Shown: piece by piece, positions 1-6,532 of the stretch
How positions within the stretch are numbered: the stretch's first letter is position 1
Layout: the number at the start of each line of letters is the position of its first letter
DNA from: CAZBQG01 sp964493945
Lineage (GTDB): Bacteria; Pseudomonadota; Alphaproteobacteria; Rhodospirillales; UBA2165
Direction of reading: 5' to 3'
Length of the DNA stretch: 26,778 nucleotides
Assembly (NCBI GenBank): GCA_964493945.1
Contig: CAZBQG010000021.1
Coordinates: 1-26,778, forward strand
Notes under the pieces: generated by a model
Database searches by the model: none
Told to the model about the DNA's origin: nothing
The model's input: only the letters and a program-made list of their open reading frames with translations
Program-made: the position numbers and the translations under genes

Positions 1-60
1 GGTTGGTGGTTGTTGGCTGCCTGCTTGCTGGTTGGTTGTTTGTTGGCGGTTTTTGGTTGC
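1..60. repeat. Low-complexity GGTT/TTG-rich tract with possible G-quadruplex runs
   Basis: The first 60 bases are degenerate repeats of GGTTG/TTGTT on the + strand. Sets of four GG pairs separated by one to nine bases resemble two-tetrad G-quadruplex sequences. On the coding (-) strand the tract encodes an Asn/Gln/Thr/Pro-rich linker after the second PAS domain. It sits exactly at the window edge, so its full extent is unknown. Confidence 0.45.
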
Positions 61-815
61 GTCGGTGGTTAGTGATATCGCTCCGGATGTCCACCCGCAT
101 GCCGTTATGCAACTGTTTTTCGAACCCGGCGAGCCAGCGGTCTCCGATGACATGGGTTTCGAAGGAGGAAAAAGGCTTTTTACGCGCGGCAAGGACTTCC
201 TGAATATATTCTTCGGCGCGGCCCTCGGCATCGGGGTAGTCTCCCCGCTCCACTGAACGCCTGAACAAATACTCGAAAGAAACGCCGGGAACGAACAGAT
301 CGTATGAATTGGGATACATCTGGCGGTGCTGACGATTGCACATCACCAGACAATCCTCCGCGTCATAGAGGATGAACCCGTCCGACATATTGTCGATGGC
401 CGTGGCCAGACGTTTCTCGCTTCCTCTGATCCCGGTGACATCCACCACGACGCCCAGCATGTTGAGGGGCTGCCCTGCCTCGTTGCGTACCACGTCACCG
501 CTCTCGTGAAGCCAGCGCTCCGTCCCGTCGGGCCAGACGACCCGGTGTTCGATATTGTATTCCTTGCCCTCTTCGATGCAGGAGGTGATGGCGTTGGCCA
601 GTGTTTGCCGGTCCTCGGGATGAACGGCTTTCATGAAGTTGTCGTAGGTTGTATCCACCTCGCCGGGCGGATAACCAAAAAGGGGCGCGATACCTTCTGA
701 CCAGTAAAGCTCTCCGGTCGCGATGTTCCAGTCCCAGGTTCCTACATTGGCCAAGATTTGATTTTTCTTGAACCGCTCCTCGCTGAGGCAGATCTGTTGA
801 AGGTTTTGATGGCAT
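1..815 (-). CDS. PAS-domain sensory protein, 3' end cut by window edge, 5' end apparently frameshifted
   Basis: The minus strand reads continuously from about 814 to the window edge as a PAS-type protein. It begins SEERFKKNQILANVGTWDW, continues through YWSEGIAPLFGYPPGE and VHPEDRQTL, and ends the first PAS fold with DGTERWLHESGDVV and VVVDVTGIRGSEKRL. This is a classic PAS_3/PAC layout. A second PAS-like stretch follows (AIDNMSDGFILYDAEDCLVMCN). Such proteins sense small ligands or redox state and usually end in a histidine kinase or a GGDEF/EAL output, which would lie beyond base 1. No ATG, GTG or TTG with a ribosome binding site opens this frame before a TAG near 835. An ATG at 815 lies one frame over (MPSKPSTDLP), so one missing or extra base near 785 would join it to SEERFKK. 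The first in-frame start is a TTG at 754, inside the PAS fold. The last visible residues form an N/Q/T/P-rich tail. The PAS call is firm; the output and true start are unknown. Confidence 0.72.
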
Positions 816-918
816 GGGCCAAAATGTGAATACTTCGAGCTTATCTATGTCAGCCCCAAATACAATTCATATTATTGCTCTTGGTGGCAACCAGGGGTGC
901 CCCAAACAGTGATACATT

Positions 919-941
919 TAGGTAGGCATACCTATCGATAG
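919..941. other. Overlapping inverted repeats downstream of the acyl-CoA ligase gene
   Basis: TAGGTA-ggca-TACCTA (919-934) is a perfect 6-bp inverted repeat, and it overlaps the perfect 10-bp palindrome CTATCGATAG (932-941). They lie in the AT-rich gap between the ligase stop and the PAS gene. They could be a weak hairpin or an operator for the PAS gene. No T-run follows on either strand, so a Rho-independent terminator is not supported. Confidence 0.25.
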
Positions 942-987
942 TTTCAATATGAATTACCCATCAACCCGCCGGCTGATGAACACGCGA

Positions 988-2532
988 TTAGCGTGACGGT
1001 TCGTTTTCGGCGGCGAATTCCTGCTTGAGCTGATATTTAAGGATCTTGCCAGAACTGGTGCGGGGCAGCTCATCGATGAAACGAACATGTTTGGGCTTTT
1101 TGTAGCTGGCGATGCGTTCGCGGCAATGTTCGATCATATCGGCGACCTCCGCCTTCCCGCCTGGTTTGAGCTGGATGCAGGCCATGATGGCTTCGCCGAA
1201 TTCCTGATCGGGCACGCCATAGACGGCGGCGTCATCCACCGCCGCATGATCAAGCAGGGCCAGCTCCACCTCTTTTGAGTAGACGTTGAGCCCGCCGGTG
1301 ACGATCATGTCCTTGGCCCGGTCGGCGAAATAGTAATATCCGTCCTCATCTCCATAGCCCACATCGCCGGTGCGGAACCAGCCATCCTCTGTGAAGGCTT
1401 CGCGGGTGGCCTGGGGGTTGCGGAAATATTCCCGCATGACCGTATATTGGCCGGGCTCACCGCAGCGCACCAATATTTCTCCGTTCTCGCCCTGGGCCAC
1501 TTCTTTTAAATTCTCGTCCACCAGCTTGATTTCGACCCCCGGAATGGGCGCGCCCATTGCCTTGGGTTTGAAGTCCTGATCTTGGGGCATGACCGACAGA
1601 AGAACCCCGCCCTCGGTCTGGGCCAGGAAGGAATAAAGCCCCACATGGGGGGCGGCGGCGAACAGGCGTTTGCGCAACACTTCGGGAAACAGCTCGCCGG
1701 TGGCCGATACCAGCCGCAGCGTCTTGACGGCTTCGGGCCGCTCTTCGATATGGGGCAGCATCATGCGCACGATGGTGGGTACGCAGCCCATGATGGTGAT
1801 GCCCTCGCGCTCGATCAACTCTACCGCATTTTCCGCATCGAAACGGGGCTGCATGACCACGGGTGTGTCGAACTGAAACGAACTGGCGAGGCGCGACAGC
1901 CCGGTCCGGTGGGCCATGGGGGTAGTAGCGAAGACCACATCATCGGAACGCAATTCCCATTCCCGGGCATGGATGAAGCCGCCGACAATAAGATTGCTAT
2001 GGGTGCCGACGGCACCCTTGGGCTTGCCCGTGGTGCCAGACGTATAGCCGATGACGCAATCATCGGGCTGGGCCGGCAGGGCGGGTGGCTGCGTTTCGCT
2101 GCCCGACGCGGTAAATTCCTCGAATTCAGACTCGCCCGCTTCGGTGGCCCCAACGCAGATGCGGATCATTCCCGGCATTTCCCCGATGGCGCCCAGCGCG
2201 GTTTCCCGGTGGCTGGCGGGGAAGAAGATGGCCTTTGGCTCACTATGGTTGATGATATAGCTCACCTCATCGGCGGTGAGGCGGGTGGAAATGGGGACCA
2301 CCAGGGAACCGGTCTTGATCACGCCCGCCAGGGCCTCGGCCACCGTAATGGAATTGGGCATATAGACCGCCACCCGGTCGCCGATGGCTATGCCCCGGTC
2401 CAAAAGCGCATTGGCGATGCGGTTGGAACGGGCATCGATTTCGGCGAAGGTGATCCGCTTGTCCTCGCAGATCACGCAGATTTTGTCCGGCGTGCGCCGC
2501 GCATTGTCGGACAACAAGGCTCCAAGTTTCAT
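988..2532 (-). CDS. AMP-forming acyl-CoA ligase (class I adenylate-forming enzyme)
   Basis: The product is a 514-residue cytoplasmic ligase that activates a carboxylic acid with ATP to an acyl-AMP and transfers it to CoA. The phosphate-binding motif YTSGTTGKPKG is at residues 163-173. The adenylate-binding region is near 300-311, DGWFRTGD at 383-390, and the hinge/A8 region DRAKDMIVTGGLNVYSKEVE around 404-423. The C-terminal catalytic lysine lies in RTSSGKILK (K496). Length is normal for fatty-acyl or aryl-CoA ligases. I chose the ATG at 2532 because MKLGALLSDNARRTP matches the usual N-terminus and GGAGAG lies about 11 bases upstream. A longer in-frame start at 2691 would add 53 residues that look like translated intergenic DNA. 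The substrate cannot be told from the sequence. No beta-oxidation genes are nearby. Confidence 0.93.
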   Translation of the reverse strand: MKLGALLSDNARRTPDKICVICEDKRITFAEIDARSNRIANALLDRGIAIGDRVAVYMPNSITVAEALAGVIKTGSLVVPISTRLTADEVSYIINHSEPKAIFFPASHRETALGAIGEMPGMIRICVGATEAGESEFEEFTASGSETQPPALPAQPDDCVIGYTSGTTGKPKGAVGTHSNLIVGGFIHAREWELRSDDVVFATTPMAHRTGLSRLASSFQFDTPVVMQPRFDAENAVELIEREGITIMGCVPTIVRMMLPHIEERPEAVKTLRLVSATGELFPEVLRKRLFAAAPHVGLYSFLAQTEGGVLLSVMPQDQDFKPKAMGAPIPGVEIKLVDENLKEVAQGENGEILVRCGEPGQYTVMREYFRNPQATREAFTEDGWFRTGDVGYGDEDGYYYFADRAKDMIVTGGLNVYSKEVELALLDHAAVDDAAVYGVPDQEFGEAIMACIQLKPGGKAEVADMIEHCRERIASYKKPKHVRFIDELPRTSSGKILKYQLKQEFAAENEPSR

Positions 2533-2709
2533 GACCCGCTTCTCTCCGGTATGGCTGGCATTCGATTGGTCAAATTTTTCGCACGAAATCACCGCCGGGC
2601 CAATTCTTTTTGGCGGGGGGGCATTCAGGCCATATTGAACTGATAGCAAAGCCAAACTTGCTGCCCAACCTGGCAACCAAGGGGCACACAATGCTTGCCC
2701 GCCAAGCGC

Positions 2710-3255
2710 CTATTTCACAGCGATCATATTCAGACTGATCAAAATTCCTCCCAACCGGCGCGAACTAGAATCATCGAATAAGCCTAACTCATCAATTATT
2801 TCAGTGCTCGCAAATCCGGCAGTTTGGAGATATTTAACGAACAACTCCTCGAACAATCTGCTTTTGTGGAAATCATGAGGGTCCAATTGGCCGCCAAACA
2901 TCATCAGCATAATTTCATAAAGTTGGTTGGTGCCGGCTCCTTCGGCAGAAAATAAGGCGGAGAGTTTGCGCAAATCCGGAACACTTATCAAAAGCCTGCC
3001 CTTGGGGCATAGAATGCGATGGCATTCGTTCAGTGCGGACAGCAGTTCCTGTCGGTGGCTAAGGTGCTCGAAAACATGCGACGCGTATATTTCCTTGACC
3101 GAGCCGTCATCTAAAAAGGACATATCGGTGCAGGAGCCCAGAAAATCGACGTGGGGCCCATCTTGGATATCAAGTATTTTCCACCCTTCCTTGGCGATTC
3201 TGCCGCCGATGTGAATTTTTAATGACGTTCCGCTTTGCACGCCGATGCTCTCCAT
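2710..3255 (-). CDS. SAM-dependent methyltransferase, small glycan-associated type
   Basis: This 181-residue protein starts its fold with LKIHIGGRIAKEGWKILDIQ. It then has the acidic loop of motif II (CTDMSFLDDGSVKEIYASHV), FEHLSHRQELLSALNECHRIL and the post-motif III strand CPKGRLLISVPDL, a layout typical of class I methyltransferases of the Methyltransf_11 type. The usual GxGxG is replaced by HIGG, as in small methyltransferases found beside glycosyltransferases; that association is family knowledge. It is divergent from the TPR-glycosyltransferase at 3408, so methylation of a surface sugar is plausible but inferred. The start is uncertain: ATG at 3255 or TTG at 3264, neither with a clear ribosome binding site. 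Its DNA is visibly more AT-rich than its neighbours, which suggests acquisition by transfer. Confidence 0.78.
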   Translation of the reverse strand: MESIGVQSGTSLKIHIGGRIAKEGWKILDIQDGPHVDFLGSCTDMSFLDDGSVKEIYASHVFEHLSHRQELLSALNECHRILCPKGRLLISVPDLRKLSALFSAEGAGTNQLYEIMLMMFGGQLDPHDFHKSRLFEELFVKYLQTAGFASTEIIDELGLFDDSSSRRLGGILISLNMIAVK

Positions 3256-3277
3256 TTTTGTCAAGTATGCCCGAAAA

Positions 3278-3283
3278 ATTATA
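3278..3283 (-). promoter_or_regulatory. Candidate -10 box for the methyltransferase gene
   Basis: A perfect TATAAT on the minus strand lies 22 bases upstream of the ATG at 3255, in an AT-rich patch. No convincing -35 hexamer is present at the right distance, so this is a weak call. Confidence 0.28.
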
Positions 3284-3407
3284 TATTAAGCGATTCTCAA
3301 GGTAGCGGAACCGGAAGGATTGATAGTGAATACCGATAACCCGAATATTTGGCACCTTTTTCAGATTCGGATGCCTTCCCAGTCCCTAAACCCCTGGAGC
3401 AAACGGT

Positions 3408-3749
3408 ATGTGCGCCGAAAAGCATAATCCGACTCCAGCGGAAATGAGCCATAGGCTGGTTGAGCAAAGCCTGGCTGCGCTTGACGCCGGCGTCCCGGGT
3501 GAGGCGGTTTCTCACTTTGAACAGGCTCTGGGATTCCAGCACGGCAATCCGGATGCCTGTTACTATCTGGCCCGCGCCCTGAATGTCGCCGGTAGCACCG
3601 TTCTTGCCAGGAGAACTCTGGCGCTGGCCAGGACCGGCTGCCGTCTATTTTTCACGCCGATGGCAGTTGCGGGCCCTATCCGGCAATCAACCTTGGTGGC
3701 ACCGACCGGTCAGATGCTGACAGCGAAGTGCGGCGCAGCCATATGTTGA
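3408..3749 (+). CDS. N-terminal TPR fragment of a frameshifted TPR-glycosyltransferase gene
   Basis: The frame opens at an ATG with GGAG eight bases upstream and encodes MCAEKHNPTPAEMSHRLVEQ followed by a TPR-like helix pair: LAALDAGVPGEAVSHFEQAL, then DACYYLARALNVAGSTVLA. From about codon 75 the translation stops looking like protein and runs to a stop at 3749. Frame 2 already reads as sensible protein from about 3630 (DRLPSIFHADGSCGPYPAIN) and continues without a stop into the ORF at 3728. The simplest reading is one gene, 3408-5197, broken by a one-base shift between about 3625 and 3640. Whether this is a real mutation or a sequencing error cannot be settled here. If real, only a roughly 75-residue TPR stub followed by junk would be made. 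Confidence 0.65.
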   Translation: MCAEKHNPTPAEMSHRLVEQSLAALDAGVPGEAVSHFEQALGFQHGNPDACYYLARALNVAGSTVLARRTLALARTGCRLFFTPMAVAGPIRQSTLVAPTGQMLTAKCGAAIC

Positions 3750-5197
3750 TGAAGCAGGCTATGGAAATTCTCGGCCGGAATAATCATGCGGCGGCGATCC
3801 CTTTTCTGATCGACAGTCTGAAAAACAACCCTTGGAACCCGCACGCCTATTACCATCTGGCTCGCGGCTTCGCCAATACAGGCGAGCCCGCTAAGGCCAA
3901 AACAGTGTTCGAAAAAACCATAAACGACTTCCCCATCATCTTCGCCCGGTCCGGCCGCTTTGGTGAATATCAGGGCAACATCGTAGACGCCAAAACTACC
4001 AAGGCCTATTGCGAAGCCCTTACGCAAGTCCATCCGAATTTGCTGACCTATCTATCACCCTGTCCGGATACCGGGCCGGTAGGCGATCATTTGGACCCAG
4101 CCGTTGAGACCCGTTTGCTCAGGACCTTTACCGGGGCTCTGGATAATTGGCACTCCGGCAGTCTCCCAATGCCTGCCGCGGCTGATCTGTTTCATGCCCC
4201 GGCTGATGGTGGCGGCCAATCGGTTCTTTTGGTGGCGCCGAAATATGTTCGTTGCAGCCCTGAGTGGGATGAATACGCCATCTACCTCCATCTCAAGGGA
4301 ACAGGTGCCGCGGCAATAAAGGAATTCCAAGTGCATGAGGCTGATGCCTTTCACACCGAATATTTTCACTTGGTCGAACCACGCAGCGATGAGCAATTGC
4401 GCCTTGGTATCGAGGCACTGGAAGCCCATATCGACCGGTTCCGTCCCGATATCGTCCTCTTTGAGGGCACTTTTATGGGAGGGCACAAATGTATCAACCG
4501 CGGGCATTGGCGCGACCTGAAAAAGGCCTACAGGTTCAAACTGGTGACATTAATCATAGACGTCCACCGGCCGCTTCCCAACTACGCGGAATATTGGGGC
4601 CTTTATTCAGATCTCATCCTGTCTCAGAATGATCATCCTTATTTGGACGCAGCCCGGCCCAACTGTCCAGTTCTGGTGGGCCCGGTTCTGCCCGTGGATT
4701 TCGCCTTGATGAACGAGGTCAAGGTTGAGAAAAAGGATTTGGATCTCATATATGTAGGTGCCCGGCGGGGCTACCGGGATCTTTGGTGTGCCCATCTGCT
4801 GGAGGCCGGGGTACCGTTGTTCCACAGATTCACCGACAAATCGGCCGAAAACAGTGTCGGGCAGACGGGGTATATTGAACTGCTCAAACGTGGCCGCGCC
4901 ACTTTAAGCAGCGGTCTGGTCTTCGAGGAAGAACAAACCCCTAATTTTCGTATCTTCGAAGCCATCGCCGCGGAGATGGCCCTCCTGCAGCTGGATTTCG
5001 AGGAACTCAGAGACTATTTCGTTCCCTATGTTCACTTCGCGCCGTTTGACAATATCGACAGTCTTATCAGCACCGCCCGTTTCCTCGGACGGCACAAGGA
5101 AATCTCGGAGAGCTTGGCCAATGAAGCGTTGACCTGGTACGAGGAGCGATATGCCGCCCCTCATTTTTGGCGGGCCGTAACCACGCGCCTGGCTTAA
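3728..5197 (+). CDS. TPR-containing GT-B glycosyltransferase, 3' part of a frameshifted gene
   Basis: The 489 codons contain a TPR unit at residues 6-70 (HAYYHLARGFANTGEPAKAKT). From about residue 164 there is a two-domain GT-B-like region: VLLVAPKY, then RFRPDIVLFEGTF near 238-249. The end matches the Glyco_trans_1_2/CgeB-like C-terminal domain: TPNFRIFEAIAAE at 404-416, then DYFVPYVHFAPFDNIDSLI and a final helical EERYAAPHFWRAV. Such proteins transfer sugars onto protein or polysaccharide in the cytoplasm. The acceptor is unknown. The annotated start is a GTG at 3728 without a ribosome binding site, and the frame is open and protein-like upstream to about 3630, so the real N-terminus is almost certainly the fragment at 3408. 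The intact protein would have about 595 residues and at least two TPRs. Confidence 0.75.
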   Translation: MRRSHMLMKQAMEILGRNNHAAAIPFLIDSLKNNPWNPHAYYHLARGFANTGEPAKAKTVFEKTINDFPIIFARSGRFGEYQGNIVDAKTTKAYCEALTQVHPNLLTYLSPCPDTGPVGDHLDPAVETRLLRTFTGALDNWHSGSLPMPAAADLFHAPADGGGQSVLLVAPKYVRCSPEWDEYAIYLHLKGTGAAAIKEFQVHEADAFHTEYFHLVEPRSDEQLRLGIEALEAHIDRFRPDIVLFEGTFMGGHKCINRGHWRDLKKAYRFKLVTLIIDVHRPLPNYAEYWGLYSDLILSQNDHPYLDAARPNCPVLVGPVLPVDFALMNEVKVEKKDLDLIYVGARRGYRDLWCAHLLEAGVPLFHRFTDKSAENSVGQTGYIELLKRGRATLSSGLVFEEEQTPNFRIFEAIAAEMALLQLDFEELRDYFVPYVHFAPFDNIDSLISTARFLGRHKEISESLANEALTWYEERYAAPHFWRAVTTRLA

Positions 5198-5254
5198 ACA
5201 TGCTCTAGCAGCCTTCAAATCACGGAAAGCGGCTTTCGCCCTTGATCTAAATCA

Positions 5255-5281
5255 TTGACCTCGCCGCGCCACCCCTATAGA
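5255..5281 (+). promoter_or_regulatory. Candidate promoter of serC-serA
   Basis: TTGACC (5255-5260) and TATAGA (5276-5281) resemble -35 and -10 hexamers, but the 15-base spacer is short. Transcription would then begin near 5288, right at the first base of the folded leader described next, which supports the placement. No other promoter-like pair stands out in 5198-5346. Confidence 0.4.
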
Positions 5282-5286
5282 AGCAT

Positions 5287-5340
5287 CGGCGGGCCACGGC
5301 CTCCCAACGGGCCGCTGCCCATCTGTAAGGATGGGAGTAA
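5287..5340 (+). promoter_or_regulatory. serC leader RNA (serC-motif-like cis-regulatory element)
   Basis: Hairpin 1 is CGGCC (5297-5301) paired with GGCCG (5310-5314), extended by GGGC (5291-5294) with GCCC (5317-5320) across a small internal loop. Hairpin 2 is a perfect six-base stem, CCCATC (5318-5323) with GATGGG (5330-5335), with loop TGTAAG. The two share the CCC at 5318-5320, so the long form of hairpin 1 and hairpin 2 exclude each other. Hairpin 2 also buries the first bases of the serC ribosome binding site GGGAG (5333-5337). A structured serC motif upstream of serC in Alphaproteobacteria is known (Weinberg and colleagues, 2007). I identify this element by position and fold, not by covariance search. 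Confidence 0.62.
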
Positions 5341-5346
5341 AAAGCT

Positions 5347-6522
5347 ATGAATACGACACCGAAGCCGGCCGTCCGGCCGGACAATATCAATTTTTCATCG
5401 GGTCCCTGCGCCAAGCGTCCAGGCTGGACGCCCGACGCCATTGCCGGCGCCGCTCTGGGCCGCTCGCACCGCTCAAAGCTGGGCAAGGGGCGGATCAATG
5501 AAATGGTCGAAATGTCGCGCGAAATCCTGGGGCTGCCCGGGGATTACCGCATGGGCATCGTCGCTGCATCCGACACGGGCGCCGTCGAAATGGCGCTCTG
5601 GTCCCTGTTGGGCCAGCGGGGCGTCGACATGTTTTTTTGGGAAAGTTTCGGCAAGGGCTGGGTGACCGACGTTACCAAGCAGCTCAAGCTGGATGATGTG
5701 CGCCTGTTTGAAGCACCGTATGGCGAACTCCCCGATTTGAGCCAGGCCGATTTCTCCCGCGATACCGTCTTCACCTGGAACGGCACCACATCGGGCGTGC
5801 GGGTGCCGGACGGGGATTGGATTGCCGATGACCGCGATGGCCTGACCATCTGCGATGCCACATCGGCGGCCTTCGCCATGGAACTGCCCTGGGACAAGCT
5901 GGATGTGACCACCTATTCCTGGCAGAAAGTAATGGGCGGAGAGGCCCAGCACGGCATGCTGATCCTGTCGCCCCGCGCCGTGGAGCGTCTGGAAACTTAC
6001 ACGCCGCCCTGGCCGTTGCCTAAGATTTTCCGTCTCACATCGGGCGGCAAGCTTTCGGAAGGGATCTTCAAGGGCTCGACCATCAACACGCCTTCCATGC
6101 TTTGCGTTGAAGATGCGCTGGACGGGCTCAAATGGGCTCAATCGCTGGGCGGGCGGGATGCGCTTATCGCCCGCGCCGAGGCCAATCTGGCGGTGCTGGC
6201 GGATTGGGTCGCGGGCAATCCGTCCATTGAATTTCTGGCGGGCGATCCGGCCCAGCGTTCCACCACATCGGTCTGTCTTAAAATTGTTGCACCCTGGTTC
6301 GCTGTGTTGGACGAAGACGCCCAGGCCAAGGCCGCCAAGCGCATCGGTGCCCTGTTGGACGAGGAGGGCGCTGCTTTCGATGTTGATGGATACCGCGACG
6401 CACCGCCGGGCCTCAGGGTCTGGGCCGGAAGCACCATGGAGGCCAAGGACCTGGAGAATTTGTGCCCGTGGATCGATTGGGCCCTGGGTCAGGCGCAAGC
6501 CGAATTCGGCCAAAAAGCGTAA
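5347..6522 (+). CDS. serC: Phosphoserine aminotransferase
   Basis: This 391-residue PLP enzyme makes 3-phosphoserine from 3-phosphohydroxypyruvate and glutamate, the second step of serine synthesis. It can also serve pyridoxine synthesis. It shows INFSSGPCAKRPGW at the N-terminus, the SHRS(K) region at 40-44, TWNGTTSGVRVP near 143-154, CDATSAAFAMELPWDKLD around 169-186 and the PLP lysine in SWQKVMGGE (K194). The alanine/serine-rich motifs and the length fit the alphaproteobacterial SerC type rather than the shorter enterobacterial one. GGGAG sits nine bases before the ATG and overlaps the leader hairpin, so translation is probably controlled. serA follows ten bases after the stop, in the same direction. 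Long open frames on the opposite strand are GC-bias shadows. Confidence 0.96.
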   Translation: MNTTPKPAVRPDNINFSSGPCAKRPGWTPDAIAGAALGRSHRSKLGKGRINEMVEMSREILGLPGDYRMGIVAASDTGAVEMALWSLLGQRGVDMFFWESFGKGWVTDVTKQLKLDDVRLFEAPYGELPDLSQADFSRDTVFTWNGTTSGVRVPDGDWIADDRDGLTICDATSAAFAMELPWDKLDVTTYSWQKVMGGEAQHGMLILSPRAVERLETYTPPWPLPKIFRLTSGGKLSEGIFKGSTINTPSMLCVEDALDGLKWAQSLGGRDALIARAEANLAVLADWVAGNPSIEFLAGDPAQRSTTSVCLKIVAPWFAVLDEDAQAKAAKRIGALLDEEGAAFDVDGYRDAPPGLRVWAGSTMEAKDLENLCPWIDWALGQAQAEFGQKA

Positions 6523-6532
6523 GGAGGGGGAA

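Noticed and set aside
958..995. Hairpins CATCA/TGATG and CACGC/GCGTG at the end of the acyl-CoA ligase
   Set aside because: Short stems without a T-run on the transcribed side; not good enough for a terminator call.
1582..2643. 353-codon open frame on the + strand opposite the acyl-CoA ligase
   Set aside because: Gly/His/Asp-rich translation with no family signature; the minus-strand ligase explains the region fully.
2533..2691. N-terminal extension of the acyl-CoA ligase
   Set aside because: The extra 53 residues do not match the family, and a ribosome binding site sits just before the ATG at 2532.
6107..6532. Upstream extension of the serA frame into serC
   Set aside because: The extension overlaps serC in another frame; the ATG at 6533 has an excellent ribosome binding site and the normal SerA N-terminus.
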